Shown here: in pieces, positions 8,528 through 16,589 of the stretch
Numbering within the stretch: the first letter of the stretch is position 1
How the letters are laid out: each line of letters opens with the position of its first letter
Assembly (NCBI GenBank): GCA_040387735.1
Contig: JAZKDE010000054.1
Span: forward strand, 22,650 to 86,649
DNA from: Arcicella sp040387735
GTDB taxonomy: Bacteria; Bacteroidota; Bacteroidia; Cytophagales; Spirosomataceae
DNA: 64,000 nt
Direction of reading: 5' to 3'
The notes under the pieces: model-generated
Told to the model about the DNA's origin: nothing
What the model saw: the letters and a program-made list of their open reading frames with translations, nothing else
The model's database searches: none
Program-made: the position numbers and the translations under genes

Positions 8528-9952
8528 ATGAACAAATTTGGGCAAAATACAGACCAACCAGCCGTTTACTTTAATAAGCTATACATGAAAAATGTACGCT
8601 GTTTTAAAGGAAATCACGAAATTGATTTGGGAAATGATAAAGGTGAACCATCACAATGGACTGTTATTTTGGGCAATAATAATGTTGGGAAGACTACGAT
8701 TTTGAGGATTATTGCTTCATTGGAATTAAAAGTTAAAAATGTTACTATTACCAAAGATAATGGACTTATGAATTGGGTTGAATACAAAGGTTCAGAATTA
8801 TTACCAATTACAAAATATTTATCTTTCAATACAGGTTTTTTTATAATTGCAAATGAATTAATTATTACGGATAAAGAGAAAAGAAATGGAATAAAAATTA
8901 ACGATATAGATATAAGTGATAATTTTAATCAAGAAATTTACAAAAATTACATAACATCTGCTGACATAGATTGGATAAAAAATATTAACATATCTTCTTT
9001 ACTCGCAAAAGTAGAAAATAGTGAAAAAGGAGATATAACAACTAATAATGTACCAAATTACCCTGAATCACTAATTTACATATCAGGTATTAAACTTTTT
9101 GGTTATGGAACCTCCCGAATGATGTTAGAAACTCAACACGATTCTGGGAATAATACGCAAGGGCTTTTTGATAATAGAACCCTCCTTTTAAATGTTGAGG
9201 AATGGTTAAACGAATTAAATTTTGCAGCAAATAATTTTAATCAATTTGCTGAATTTAGGTACGAACAAGTAAAAAATATCCTTTGTAATGGATTACTACC
9301 AGACGTAACACAAATCCGAAGTACAACAATTCCTGACAAATCAAGTTTTGAAACATTCCCAGAATTCCTAACTTCACAGGGTTGGGTAAGATTAGAAGGT
9401 TTGGGCTATGGTTATCAAGCTACATTGGCTTGGGTGGCAGATTTAGCAAGGCGAATGTTTGACGAATATCCAAATTTAGAGAATCCTTTGCGTGGTCCAG
9501 CCGTGGTTTTAGTGGATGAAATTGATTTACATCTTCATCCAGAATGGCAACGTAAAATCATAAAATATTTGAGTGATTTATTTCCCAATACACAATTTAT
9601 CGTTACTGCCCATAGTCCATTAATTATTCAATCTGCTGAGAATGTTAATCTTATCATGCTTGAAAAAGATGACAATCCTGACGGAAAAGGTATTAATATT
9701 CGTCAAAGATTTGGCTCATTTCAAGGATGGACTGTTGATGAAATTTTGACGAAATTAATGAATTTAGGCGATAGAACACGCTCAGATTTATATTTGCAAT
9801 TGATGCAAGATTTTGAAGATGCTGTATTGAATGACGATTACGAAAAAGCACAAAATACTTATAATCAATTAGATACAATACTTTCACCAAGTAGTTATCA
9901 GCGTAAAGTATTACAAATTCAAATGTCTTCACTTATACCTGTAGGAGTATGA
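8528..9952 (+). CDS. AAA ATPase of a Septu-like (PtuA-type) defence pair
   Basis: A 474-aa ABC/OLD-type ATPase. Walker A is GNNNVGKTT at residues 49-57, Walker B is VVLVDEIDLHLHPEW near residue 330, followed by the H-loop segment IVTAHSPLIIQSAE. The tail FQGWTVDEILTKLMNLGDRTRSD is typical of PtuA-like ATPases. The stop overlaps the ATG of an HNH-nuclease gene by 4 nt, so the two are translationally coupled. An ATPase coupled to an HNH nuclease is the plan of Septu anti-phage systems and of PtuAB units linked to retrons. No reverse transcriptase is present here. The ATPase itself is intact, but its partner is broken by an IS110 element, so the system is probably inactive or altered. Confidence 0.8.
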   Translation: MNKFGQNTDQPAVYFNKLYMKNVRCFKGNHEIDLGNDKGEPSQWTVILGNNNVGKTTILRIIASLELKVKNVTITKDNGLMNWVEYKGSELLPITKYLSFNTGFFIIANELIITDKEKRNGIKINDIDISDNFNQEIYKNYITSADIDWIKNINISSLLAKVENSEKGDITTNNVPNYPESLIYISGIKLFGYGTSRMMLETQHDSGNNTQGLFDNRTLLLNVEEWLNELNFAANNFNQFAEFRYEQVKNILCNGLLPDVTQIRSTTIPDKSSFETFPEFLTSQGWVRLEGLGYGYQATLAWVADLARRMFDEYPNLENPLRGPAVVLVDEIDLHLHPEWQRKIIKYLSDLFPNTQFIVTAHSPLIIQSAENVNLIMLEKDDNPDGKGINIRQRFGSFQGWTVDEILTKLMNLGDRTRSDLYLQLMQDFEDAVLNDDYEKAQNTYNQLDTILSPSSYQRKVLQIQMSSLIPVGV

Positions 9953-10431
9953 TTCAATTAAAAGCTGTTCCACCTCCACCCGAACTAACCTCGGAAGTTG
10001 TTAATAAGTTAACTGAAAGATTTATGCAAGATGGCAGTAGTGTTTGGAAGGAAGATTACATAAAAAAGGCTTTACTCGAAATGAGTAATTACAAATGTGC
10101 TTATTCTGAAATAAGATTGCAAGAAGAGGGGAAATATATGGAAGTTGAGCATTTTTTGCCTAAAAGTATACATAAAGATAAAGTTGTCGAATGGGATAAT
10201 TTATTGCCCGCAAGTAAGTTTTGTAATGGAAAAAAGGGAGATAGAACTAATCCAATAATTCATCCAGTTAGAGATAATCCGAAGGAGCATTTGTATATGG
10301 TTGACTACGTTTTATACGGAAAAACCAAAAAAGGACGTGATTCTGTAATCGTTTTAGGACTCAATGACCCAGAACATTTGATTCAACCACGCTTCAAAAT
10401 TCGTGAAGCAATAAAAAATGAACTGTGTTAA
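9949..10431 (+). pseudogene. HNH endonuclease (PtuB-like), 5' part, interrupted by IS110
   Basis: The first 158 codons (to 10422) are host gene; the final codons and stop at 10431 lie in the inserted element. An HNH nuclease core is visible: a KCAYSE knuckle (Cys50), VEHFLPKS with His68, WDNLLPASKFCNGKKGD with Asn84 and the CN pair at 92-93. This pattern is that of PtuB/retron-type HNH nucleases. ATG overlaps the stop of the ATPase gene. The 3' part continues at 11644 in the correct frame, and joining the two gives a 245-residue protein with an uninterrupted KNELGKQYLQV sequence across the junction. The truncated product keeps the HNH centre but lacks the helical C-terminus. Confidence 0.85.
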
Positions 10432-10453
10432 AGTCCAAACAAAAAACGAAATA

Positions 10454-11410
10454 TTATTTTGCGAAGGCGAAATTAGGGTCAAAAACCTGTCCTGATTTAG
10501 CAATAGCAAAAGCCTGTTTTAGCAATTTGTTAGCTACGGCAATGAGTGCAACTTTTGATGCTTTACCCTTTGCTTTAAGTCGCTGATAAAGTTCTTTGGC
10601 TGGTTGGTTGAATCGAATAGCCGACCAAGTGGCAATGTAAAGAGATTTTCTAAGGCGAGCAGTACCCATTTTACAAATGTGGGTTTTCTTGAAAACAGCC
10701 TTACCCGACTGGAAAATTTTGGGAGCTAAACCCACATAAGCAATAAGTTGTTTAACAGAATCAAAGTTTTCAAAGCCTTGAGTCATAGAAATGAGTATCA
10801 TTGCTGTGGCTGGTCCAATGCCAGGAATAGACTGCAAACGGTCAAATAAATCCCCATGATGTTTCTCAATAAGTTCTCTAAGTTGAGTTTCAAGTTGAGT
10901 AATTTGGTCTTTGAGATGACTAATTGATAAATCCAAACTTTGAGTAACCAGAGTAGTTTTTACTGTTTGTAAAGCCTGTTGTTTGGCAAAATTATTGAGT
11001 GCCAAATGCTGTTTTTGATACTGGTCCAATAGAGCATAAAGTTGTCTAATCTGCTGAATATGAGATTCTTGTGGTTTCCAAAGAGTGGGTTTATGGGTTT
11101 CTCCATAGAGGCACAACAAGCGGGCATCAGCTTTGTCGGTCTTGGCTCTTGAGAGTTGCATTGCCGAAAAATGTTTGGCTGTCAATGGGTTAATTACTGA
11201 TAGAGCAAGTTGATGGTCATATAAAAAAGTTGCCAAGCCTAATGAATAAACACCTGTATATTCCAACACACAATGAGCATTAGTTGGAAGAATTGTTAAG
11301 AGTTTTTGCCACCCTGCTTCATGATTCGGTAAACTCGAAACAGAAGTATTGGCAAAGAAAATTTCAAAACTATCTTTGGCAATATCTATGCCTACATAGC
11401 TCGTTTCCAT
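10454..11410 (-). CDS. IS110-family DEDD recombinase (transposase)
   Basis: A 318-aa recombinase. The N-terminal RuvC-like domain carries the DEDD tetrad as Asp9 (VGIDIAKD), Glu50 (VLEYTGVY), Asp92 and Asp95 (AKTDKADARL). A coiled-coil linker covers about 125-185, and the C-terminal Tnp domain begins with SIPGIGPATA and contains the candidate catalytic serine Ser235 in FQSGKAV. All key residues are intact, so the enzyme should be active. IS110 recombinases use a bridge RNA to pick donor and target sites; a candidate RNA gene lies just upstream on the same strand (11443-11599). The coding sequence ends about 30 nt from the element edge. Confidence 0.95.
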   Translation of the reverse strand: METSYVGIDIAKDSFEIFFANTSVSSLPNHEAGWQKLLTILPTNAHCVLEYTGVYSLGLATFLYDHQLALSVINPLTAKHFSAMQLSRAKTDKADARLLCLYGETHKPTLWKPQESHIQQIRQLYALLDQYQKQHLALNNFAKQQALQTVKTTLVTQSLDLSISHLKDQITQLETQLRELIEKHHGDLFDRLQSIPGIGPATAMILISMTQGFENFDSVKQLIAYVGLAPKIFQSGKAVFKKTHICKMGTARLRKSLYIATWSAIRFNQPAKELYQRLKAKGKASKVALIAVANKLLKQAFAIAKSGQVFDPNFAFAK

Positions 11411-11442
11411 CTAAGTAAAAATTATTTATAGTGATGACGGTA

Positions 11443-11599
11443 TTTGTTGTTGTACTTATCAATCTTAAAAACAGGCTCGTAGCCTAATGAACTGTCCAAG
11501 TTTTCAACAAAAAGGTAATGAGGACTTACATTTTTTACAATCTCTAAGGACTTATGAAAACTTATAGCTTGACCCATTACCAACAACCCGTCAGTTGTT
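11443..11599 (-). ncRNA. Predicted bridge RNA of the IS110 element
   Basis: Read on the minus strand, this part of the element folds into three hairpins in the order of known bridge RNAs. First is a 6-bp stem (11594-11599 with 11582-11587). Second is a stem of 7 bp (11575-11581 with 11514-11520) closing a large target-binding loop. Third is a stem of 7 bp (11505-11511 with 11443-11449) closing a donor-binding loop. The donor loop contains ACAGTTCATT, identical to the element's recombinase-distal junction, and TTAAGAT, complementary to the other element end. The target loop contains TAAAAAATG, which is exactly the host flank at 10412-10420. The left target guide match is weak. Confidence 0.75.
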
Positions 11600-11643
11600 T
11601 CAATTTAACAAATTTTATTCTGTAAACTCAAAATTAAGATGAA

Positions 11644-11907
11644 TTAGGCAAGCAATACTTGCAAGTAATTCGTTTTTCTCAAAATCCAAACGAAAATCAA
11701 GAATTAGAAGTTGTCCATGCCCTTGAAAATCTTTTAAAAAATGGAAATCGAAAAGAAGCTTATAGTGCAACAATTGCCACAACGATTGTGAATGATCCAC
11801 ATTATCAAGAAATTAAACGCTTATTTCACGATAATAATGTTTGGAATGATAAATTAGAGACTTTAGAAGATGAATTAAAATACTGTGCTTTAGACACTAA
11901 ACCATAA
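11644..11907 (+). pseudogene. HNH endonuclease (PtuB-like), 3' part after the IS110 insertion
   Basis: This is the 87-codon remainder of the HNH gene. It begins with LGKQYLQVIRF, in the frame that continues from Glu158 of the 5' fragment, and ends at the stop 11905-11907. The fragment is helical and charged, with a WNDKLETLEDELKYC end. No start codon of its own is convincing: the TTG at 11659 is simply an internal Leu codon. It would be untranslated or lost unless the element excises precisely. A strong terminator follows at 11912-11951. Confidence 0.8.
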
Positions 11908-11911
11908 CCCT

Positions 11912-11951
11912 AAATAGAAAAGGTGCTGAAAACTCGGCACCTTTTCTATTT
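11912..11951 (+). terminator. Intrinsic terminator of the Septu-like operon
   Basis: A perfect 15-bp stem (11912-11926 with 11937-11951) with a 10-nt loop starts 5 nt after the HNH gene stop. The GGTGC/GCACC core is flanked by A-rich and T-rich arms, so it can end transcription in either direction. Confidence 0.85.
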
Positions 11952-12021
11952 GAACCCATACAGGATAAAAACACTGCAAATAAATTCTAAATTTACATTT
12001 TAAAACTTCCTCCAACATATC

Positions 12022-14313
12022 ATGAAAAAAACAATCACTTCGTTACTATTATTATTTTCAAGCATCATTGGATTTAGTCAAACTGCTAAGCAAGAAAATC
12101 TCTTGCAATATGTCAATCCTTTAGTGGGAACCGACTCTCGATTTGAATTTTCTAATGGCAATACTTATCCCGCCATTGCTTTGCCATGGGGTATGAATTT
12201 CTGGACACCACAAACTAATAAAATGGGCGATGGTTGGTGTTATCAATATGCCAGCAACAAAGTGAGAGGGTTCAAACAAACGCACCAACCTTCTCCGTGG
12301 ATTAACGATTACGGTGCTTTTTCTATTTTTGCGACTACCGAAAAGCTTGTTTTTGACGAAAATAAACGGGAATCTTGGTTTTCACACAAAGCCGAAATTT
12401 CTAAACCCAATTATTACAGAAATTACTTATCCGACTACAACACAACCGTTGAAATCACGCCAACTGACCGTGCCGCAAGATTTAGAATTACGTATCCTCA
12501 AACGGATAAAGCGTATTTAATTATTGACGGATTTTTCAAAAATTCGATGGTGAAGGTTTTTCCGAAAGAAAGAAAAATCATTGGCTATGCCCGCAATTCA
12601 TCTGGAGGAGTTCCTGATAATTTCAAAAACTATTTTGTCATTTACGTTGATAAAGAATTTGAAGAAGTTTTTGGTGTAAAAGATGGCGAAATACAACCCA
12701 ATGTTTTGGAAGTTGAAAGCAAACATGCAGGTAGTATTATTCGCTTCAAAACGAAAACGGATGAGCAAGTTAATTTAAAAATTGCGTCGTCATTTATTAG
12801 TCCAGAGCAAGCAGAATTAAATTTACAGAACGAAATTGGCAATCAAAATTTTGACCAACTCGTAGCCAAAGGAGCAAAGACTTGGAATACTCAACTGAAT
12901 AGAATTAAAGTTGAAGGTGGTTCTACGGATGAATTAAGAACGTTTTATTCGGCCTTGTACCACACGATGTTATTCCCGAGAAAATTCTACGAGATAGACA
13001 AAGACAACAAAATCGTGCATTATAGTCCTTACAATGGAAAAATTGGGTCGGGCTATATGTTTACGGATAATGGCTTCTGGGATACATTCAGAGCGGTTTT
13101 TCCATTATTCAACTTGATGTTTCCCGAAATGAACAGCCAAATTATGGAAGGCTTAGCCAATACCTACAAAGAAGGTGGTTGGTTACCAGAATGGGCAAGT
13201 CCAGGACACAGAGATTGTATGGTTGGCTCAAATTCAGCTTCCATTATTTCGGATGCGTATTTGAAAGGCGTTGGTAGAAATAACATCGAAACGCTGTACG
13301 AAGCCATCACAAAAAATACTAAAAATGAAGGCCCTTTAAGTTCCGTTGGACGATTGGGAGCTAAATATTACAACGATTTGGGCTACGTTCCTTACGATGT
13401 TGGTATTAATGAAAACACGGCTCGTACACTCGAATATGCTTACGATGATTTCACGATTTGGAAACTTTCAAAGTCCTTGAATAAACCCCAAAGTGAAATT
13501 GATTTATATGCAAAAAGAGCGCAAAATTACCGTCATGTGTTCGACAAATCAATCAATTTTGTTCGAGGAAAAAATAAAGATGGTAGTTTCCAAACACCTT
13601 TCAGACCTGATAAATGGGGAGATGCTTTTACGGAAGGATGTTCTTGGCACTGGACTTGGTGCGTTTTTCACGATGTGCAAGGGTTGATGGATTTGATGGG
13701 TGGAAAGCAAAATTTTGTTTCAAAATTGGATTCAGTTTTCACTGCTCCTCCTACTTTCGATTATTCATATTACGGAATTCAAATTCACGAAATAACCGAA
13801 ATGTTGGTCATGAATATGGGACAATACGCACACGGAAATCAGCCAATTCAGCACATGCCGTACTTGTATAATTATGCAGGTGAGCCGTGGAAAAGTCAAT
13901 ATCACGTCAGAAATATTATGAAAAAGCTTTATTCAGCCAATCCAGACGGACTTTGTGGTGATGAAGATAACGGACAAACCTCCGCATGGTACGTATTTTC
14001 TGCCTTGGGAATGTATCCCGTAGCACCTGCTACCGACCAATACGTGTTGGGTTCTCCCCTCTTCAAAAAAGCTACGATTAATTTACAAAATGGCAAGAGT
14101 TTTAGCATTGTTGCACCCGAAAATAGTACCGAAAACATTTATGTTGCCAGTGCAAAATTGAATAATGTAGCCTACTCGAAAAACTTTTTGAGCTACGGAG
14201 AAGTCATGAAAGGTGGAACGTTGAATTTAAAAATGTCGGCAAAACCGAATAAATCGAAAGGTATCAATCAAAGTGATTTCCCTTATTCTATGACGAATGA
14301 ATTGAAAAAATAG
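12022..14313 (+). CDS. Secreted GH92 exo-alpha-mannosidase
   Basis: A 763-aa glycoside hydrolase family 92 enzyme with a Sec signal peptide (cleavage near residue 19, GFSQ). GH92 enzymes are calcium-dependent exo-alpha-mannosidases that trim mannose from N-glycans or yeast mannan. Family motifs seen: the N-terminal YVNPLVGTD, FKQTHQPSPWINDYG, FWDTFRAVFPLFNLMFPE, PEWASPGHRDCMVG, GCSWHWTWCVFHDVQGL, GNQPIQHMPYLYNYAGEPWK and the C-terminal GDEDNGQTSAWYVFSALGMYPV. Length is normal. It is followed two genes later by a secreted GH130 enzyme, which suggests joint use of mannosides. No SusC/SusD pair is in the window. Confidence 0.96.
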   Translation: MKKTITSLLLLFSSIIGFSQTAKQENLLQYVNPLVGTDSRFEFSNGNTYPAIALPWGMNFWTPQTNKMGDGWCYQYASNKVRGFKQTHQPSPWINDYGAFSIFATTEKLVFDENKRESWFSHKAEISKPNYYRNYLSDYNTTVEITPTDRAARFRITYPQTDKAYLIIDGFFKNSMVKVFPKERKIIGYARNSSGGVPDNFKNYFVIYVDKEFEEVFGVKDGEIQPNVLEVESKHAGSIIRFKTKTDEQVNLKIASSFISPEQAELNLQNEIGNQNFDQLVAKGAKTWNTQLNRIKVEGGSTDELRTFYSALYHTMLFPRKFYEIDKDNKIVHYSPYNGKIGSGYMFTDNGFWDTFRAVFPLFNLMFPEMNSQIMEGLANTYKEGGWLPEWASPGHRDCMVGSNSASIISDAYLKGVGRNNIETLYEAITKNTKNEGPLSSVGRLGAKYYNDLGYVPYDVGINENTARTLEYAYDDFTIWKLSKSLNKPQSEIDLYAKRAQNYRHVFDKSINFVRGKNKDGSFQTPFRPDKWGDAFTEGCSWHWTWCVFHDVQGLMDLMGGKQNFVSKLDSVFTAPPTFDYSYYGIQIHEITEMLVMNMGQYAHGNQPIQHMPYLYNYAGEPWKSQYHVRNIMKKLYSANPDGLCGDEDNGQTSAWYVFSALGMYPVAPATDQYVLGSPLFKKATINLQNGKSFSIVAPENSTENIYVASAKLNNVAYSKNFLSYGEVMKGGTLNLKMSAKPNKSKGINQSDFPYSMTNELKK

Positions 14314-14318
14314 TGTCT

Positions 14319-14360
14319 ATTGACTAAAAAGGGAGGCATTTGTTTCTCTTTTTAGTCAAT
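14319..14360. terminator. Two-way terminator between GH92 and the next gene
   Basis: A stem with a few mismatches (arms about 14319-14334 and 14346-14360) with A-rich left and T-rich right arms lies between the convergent GH92 gene and the minus-strand gene that ends at 14364. Confidence 0.65.
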
Positions 14361-14363
14361 AAC

Positions 14364-15974
14364 TCATTCTTTTTTCTGGATTAACGCTGGACTTGGTTTG
14401 AGAGAAAAGGGGATTTCAGCATTTATCCACTTAGTTACTTTACTGATTTGAACAAATGCAACTTTTCCCCAAAAAGTAAAATCCGTGTATCGCCTGCCAT
14501 TTGCAGAGCCAGCCGTAAAATTCCCTTCCACTTTTTTAAGAGCTAATCCATTTGTAGCAAAAGCCTTGAAGGTTTTAGGAAGACTTTCTCCAGTTGGATC
14601 GTCATCAATTTCAAAGAACTTTACAGCATTGGGATTTATCATTTCAAAAGCATCGGACTTAACATTTACAGGTAATTTTTGCGTAATAATTTCTGTTGGA
14701 TATTGAATAGAAATTGAGCCTTTTATCAAATCACAATCCACAGGAATATCTCCAGAAGTAGGTTCAATACGGAAAGAAAACGCCTGTAAATTTTCATCAT
14801 AAAATGCTCCTTGTGGCTCAAATTCAACTTTATTTCCCGCTTTAGTAACGTCAACATCTTTAAATTCTACTTTGGCAAAAGCTGCATTTGGACTATTAGG
14901 CATCGACAGATGAATCATGTGATTATTGAAGCCAAACATTTCATTTTGACGGGAAATTTTCAAAGGTAATTTTGTCAAATCTAAATCATTTATTTTGTCA
15001 AATAGAGGCGTAAGACGGAGGTCATAACGTTCATTCGAGCCATTGACAGATTCTCCATTTTGAAAATCGGGCATTTTATGAGCCATTATTGGAATCTGCT
15101 TAGAAATAATATTTTTAGAACTCACCACAATCAATTTAGCTATACTTCCACGGGCTTTGATGTAGCAAATAGTTGGCTCTTTTTCGGGTATTAGCTCAAA
15201 TTTATCAACAATTTCTTTTTTCTTATTTTCCGAAATATTTCCATCGTCACCAATCGCCTCATAAAATACTTTGGGGATTTCTGACCTTGAAATTTCTAAA
15301 GATAAAACCTCTCCTTTGTCATTCAAAGCGTAATAAGTTAGTTCGTCTTGATGATTAGAAATTTGAAATTGAGCAATATCATTTTCCATCAACAACAATT
15401 TTATGGTTCCTCCATCAATATTTTTCTCTTTACCAATTTCACTTTTCAAGAAAAATATTTGCGAAAAAACCGTTGGATAATTCAAAGAAAATGTACCTTC
15501 AATTTTTATTAAAGGTTTGCCAGTGGTTGGAGTTATTTCGAGTATTTCATTTAAGAAATCTACTGTCGAGAATGAGTTATTACTGTTTTTGGCAACAACT
15601 TTTATACTTGAACCATCAGAAGTTACACCTTTTAACCAATTAAATTTACCCTGAATTACGTCAGAGTTAGGCAAGTGAAAAAAGTCTGCTTCGATATCGA
15701 CTTCATTATCTCGGAAGACTGATTTTTTGAAATATAAACTCTTAGTAAATAGCATAATTTTCTCATTCAACTCACTTTGCGTGAAATTTGTAGGAATCTT
15801 TTTCTCAGAAATAACATCAAGAATGGGGATTTTACTCGGCAATGGCTTTTCAAAAATGGCCGAAATCATATCAATGGCTTGCATTTTTTCCTCTTTTGTC
15901 ATCATCAGTTTTGTCTGTGCCAGAAGTTGTTGCGATGTCATCACCACAAAAAGTAAAAAAACAGTCTTTTTCAT
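14364..15974 (-). CDS. Secreted protein of unknown function
   Basis: A 536-aa protein with a clear Sec signal peptide (MKKTVFLLFVVMTSQQLLAQ, cleavage after residue 20). The rest has no further membrane segments and reads as mostly beta-strand: many short alternating hydrophobic segments, with repeated phrases such as IEGTFSLNYPTVF, IKGSISIQYPTEII and VEGNFTAGSANG that may mark internal repeats of a beta-sandwich. I do not recognise a family. It is transcribed against GH92 and divergent from the small lipoprotein gene at 16161, so it may be functionally separate from the mannosidase genes around it. An exported or periplasmic site is the only safe inference. Confidence 0.75.
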   Translation of the reverse strand: MKKTVFLLFVVMTSQQLLAQTKLMMTKEEKMQAIDMISAIFEKPLPSKIPILDVISEKKIPTNFTQSELNEKIMLFTKSLYFKKSVFRDNEVDIEADFFHLPNSDVIQGKFNWLKGVTSDGSSIKVVAKNSNNSFSTVDFLNEILEITPTTGKPLIKIEGTFSLNYPTVFSQIFFLKSEIGKEKNIDGGTIKLLLMENDIAQFQISNHQDELTYYALNDKGEVLSLEISRSEIPKVFYEAIGDDGNISENKKKEIVDKFELIPEKEPTICYIKARGSIAKLIVVSSKNIISKQIPIMAHKMPDFQNGESVNGSNERYDLRLTPLFDKINDLDLTKLPLKISRQNEMFGFNNHMIHLSMPNSPNAAFAKVEFKDVDVTKAGNKVEFEPQGAFYDENLQAFSFRIEPTSGDIPVDCDLIKGSISIQYPTEIITQKLPVNVKSDAFEMINPNAVKFFEIDDDPTGESLPKTFKAFATNGLALKKVEGNFTAGSANGRRYTDFTFWGKVAFVQISKVTKWINAEIPFSLKPSPALIQKKE

Positions 15975-16160
15975 ATTTTTATTTTTTGTTCTTTACGAAA
16001 GTACCTTTTTTTTAAACTGTTTTACATGATTTTACTCAGATGATTTAGCAACATTTAGTTAACGGTAAAACTTTGAATTTCAAAGACTTAATATAAACCA
16101 AACGTGCCATAAAAATTAACATCAATAAAATTATCCATATTTTCTTCAACAATTAATTCC

Positions 16161-16547
16161 ATGAAAAAACATTTTTTTGTCCTTCTTACATCATCCATAT
16201 TTTTTGTTTCTTGCGGTAATAATGCTGAAGTAGAGCAACTAAAAAAAGAAAATGCCGCATTAGCTGCCCAAGTTCAATCTTTAAAAACGGGTGGAACAGC
16301 AAAAGGGCCAAAGTACATTTTGAAGATTCGCTTGAAACAGTCGCACTTTTCATTGAGCATCAAAAAACACATTAAAGATGCCGTAAATGCCATTGAATTT
16401 GAACTTCCAGTTGACAAAGAATTCTACGATTCGGTTTCAGAAGGGACTGAATTAGTAGATAAATTCAGATTCGGCTCGTTGGTGCTTTCGGGTAGTTTTG
16501 GCGATTGGGAAATGAAAGTTAAAGGCAAAGAAGTTCGTCAACAATAA
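16161..16547 (+). CDS. Small lipoprotein with a coiled-coil segment
   Basis: A 128-aa lipoprotein. The signal ends in a FVSC lipobox (Cys18), followed by a heptad-like stretch (VEQLKKENAALAAQVQSLK) that should form a short coiled coil, a Gly-rich linker, and a charged C-terminal domain (YILKIRLKQSHFSLSIKKHIKDAVN). No family is recognised. It precedes the GH130 gene by 42 nt on the same strand and may be its operon partner. The start was chosen at the ATG that begins the signal peptide. Confidence 0.75.
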   Translation: MKKHFFVLLTSSIFFVSCGNNAEVEQLKKENAALAAQVQSLKTGGTAKGPKYILKIRLKQSHFSLSIKKHIKDAVNAIEFELPVDKEFYDSVSEGTELVDKFRFGSLVLSGSFGDWEMKVKGKEVRQQ

Positions 16548-16589
16548 GTAAATATTATATTCAAAAAAGTCATCAATAAATCCAAAAAC

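Larger units (their letters stand above)
10423..11643 (-). mobile_element. IS110-family insertion element, about 1.22 kb
   Basis: The element is bounded by host HNH-gene sequence on both sides. The ends can be placed because the interrupted frame closes exactly if 10423-11643 is removed. The bases ATGAA occur at both boundaries (10418-10422 and 11639-11643), so the true edges may slide up to 5 nt. There are no terminal inverted repeats or long target duplications, as expected for IS110. It carries one recombinase gene and a 233-nt non-coding segment upstream of it that folds like a bridge RNA. Placing the RNA region 5' of the recombinase fits the IS110 rather than the IS1111 group. Confidence 0.88.

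Noticed and set aside
11514..11581. A full left target guide match in the bridge RNA target loop
   Set aside because: Only a loose likeness to the left flank of the target was found, so I do not claim it; the right guide and both donor guides are the supported matches.
11659..11907. A separate small gene starting at TTG 11659
   Set aside because: The frame extends upstream to the IS110 edge and joins the HNH gene without a break, so it is the cut-off 3' part of that gene.
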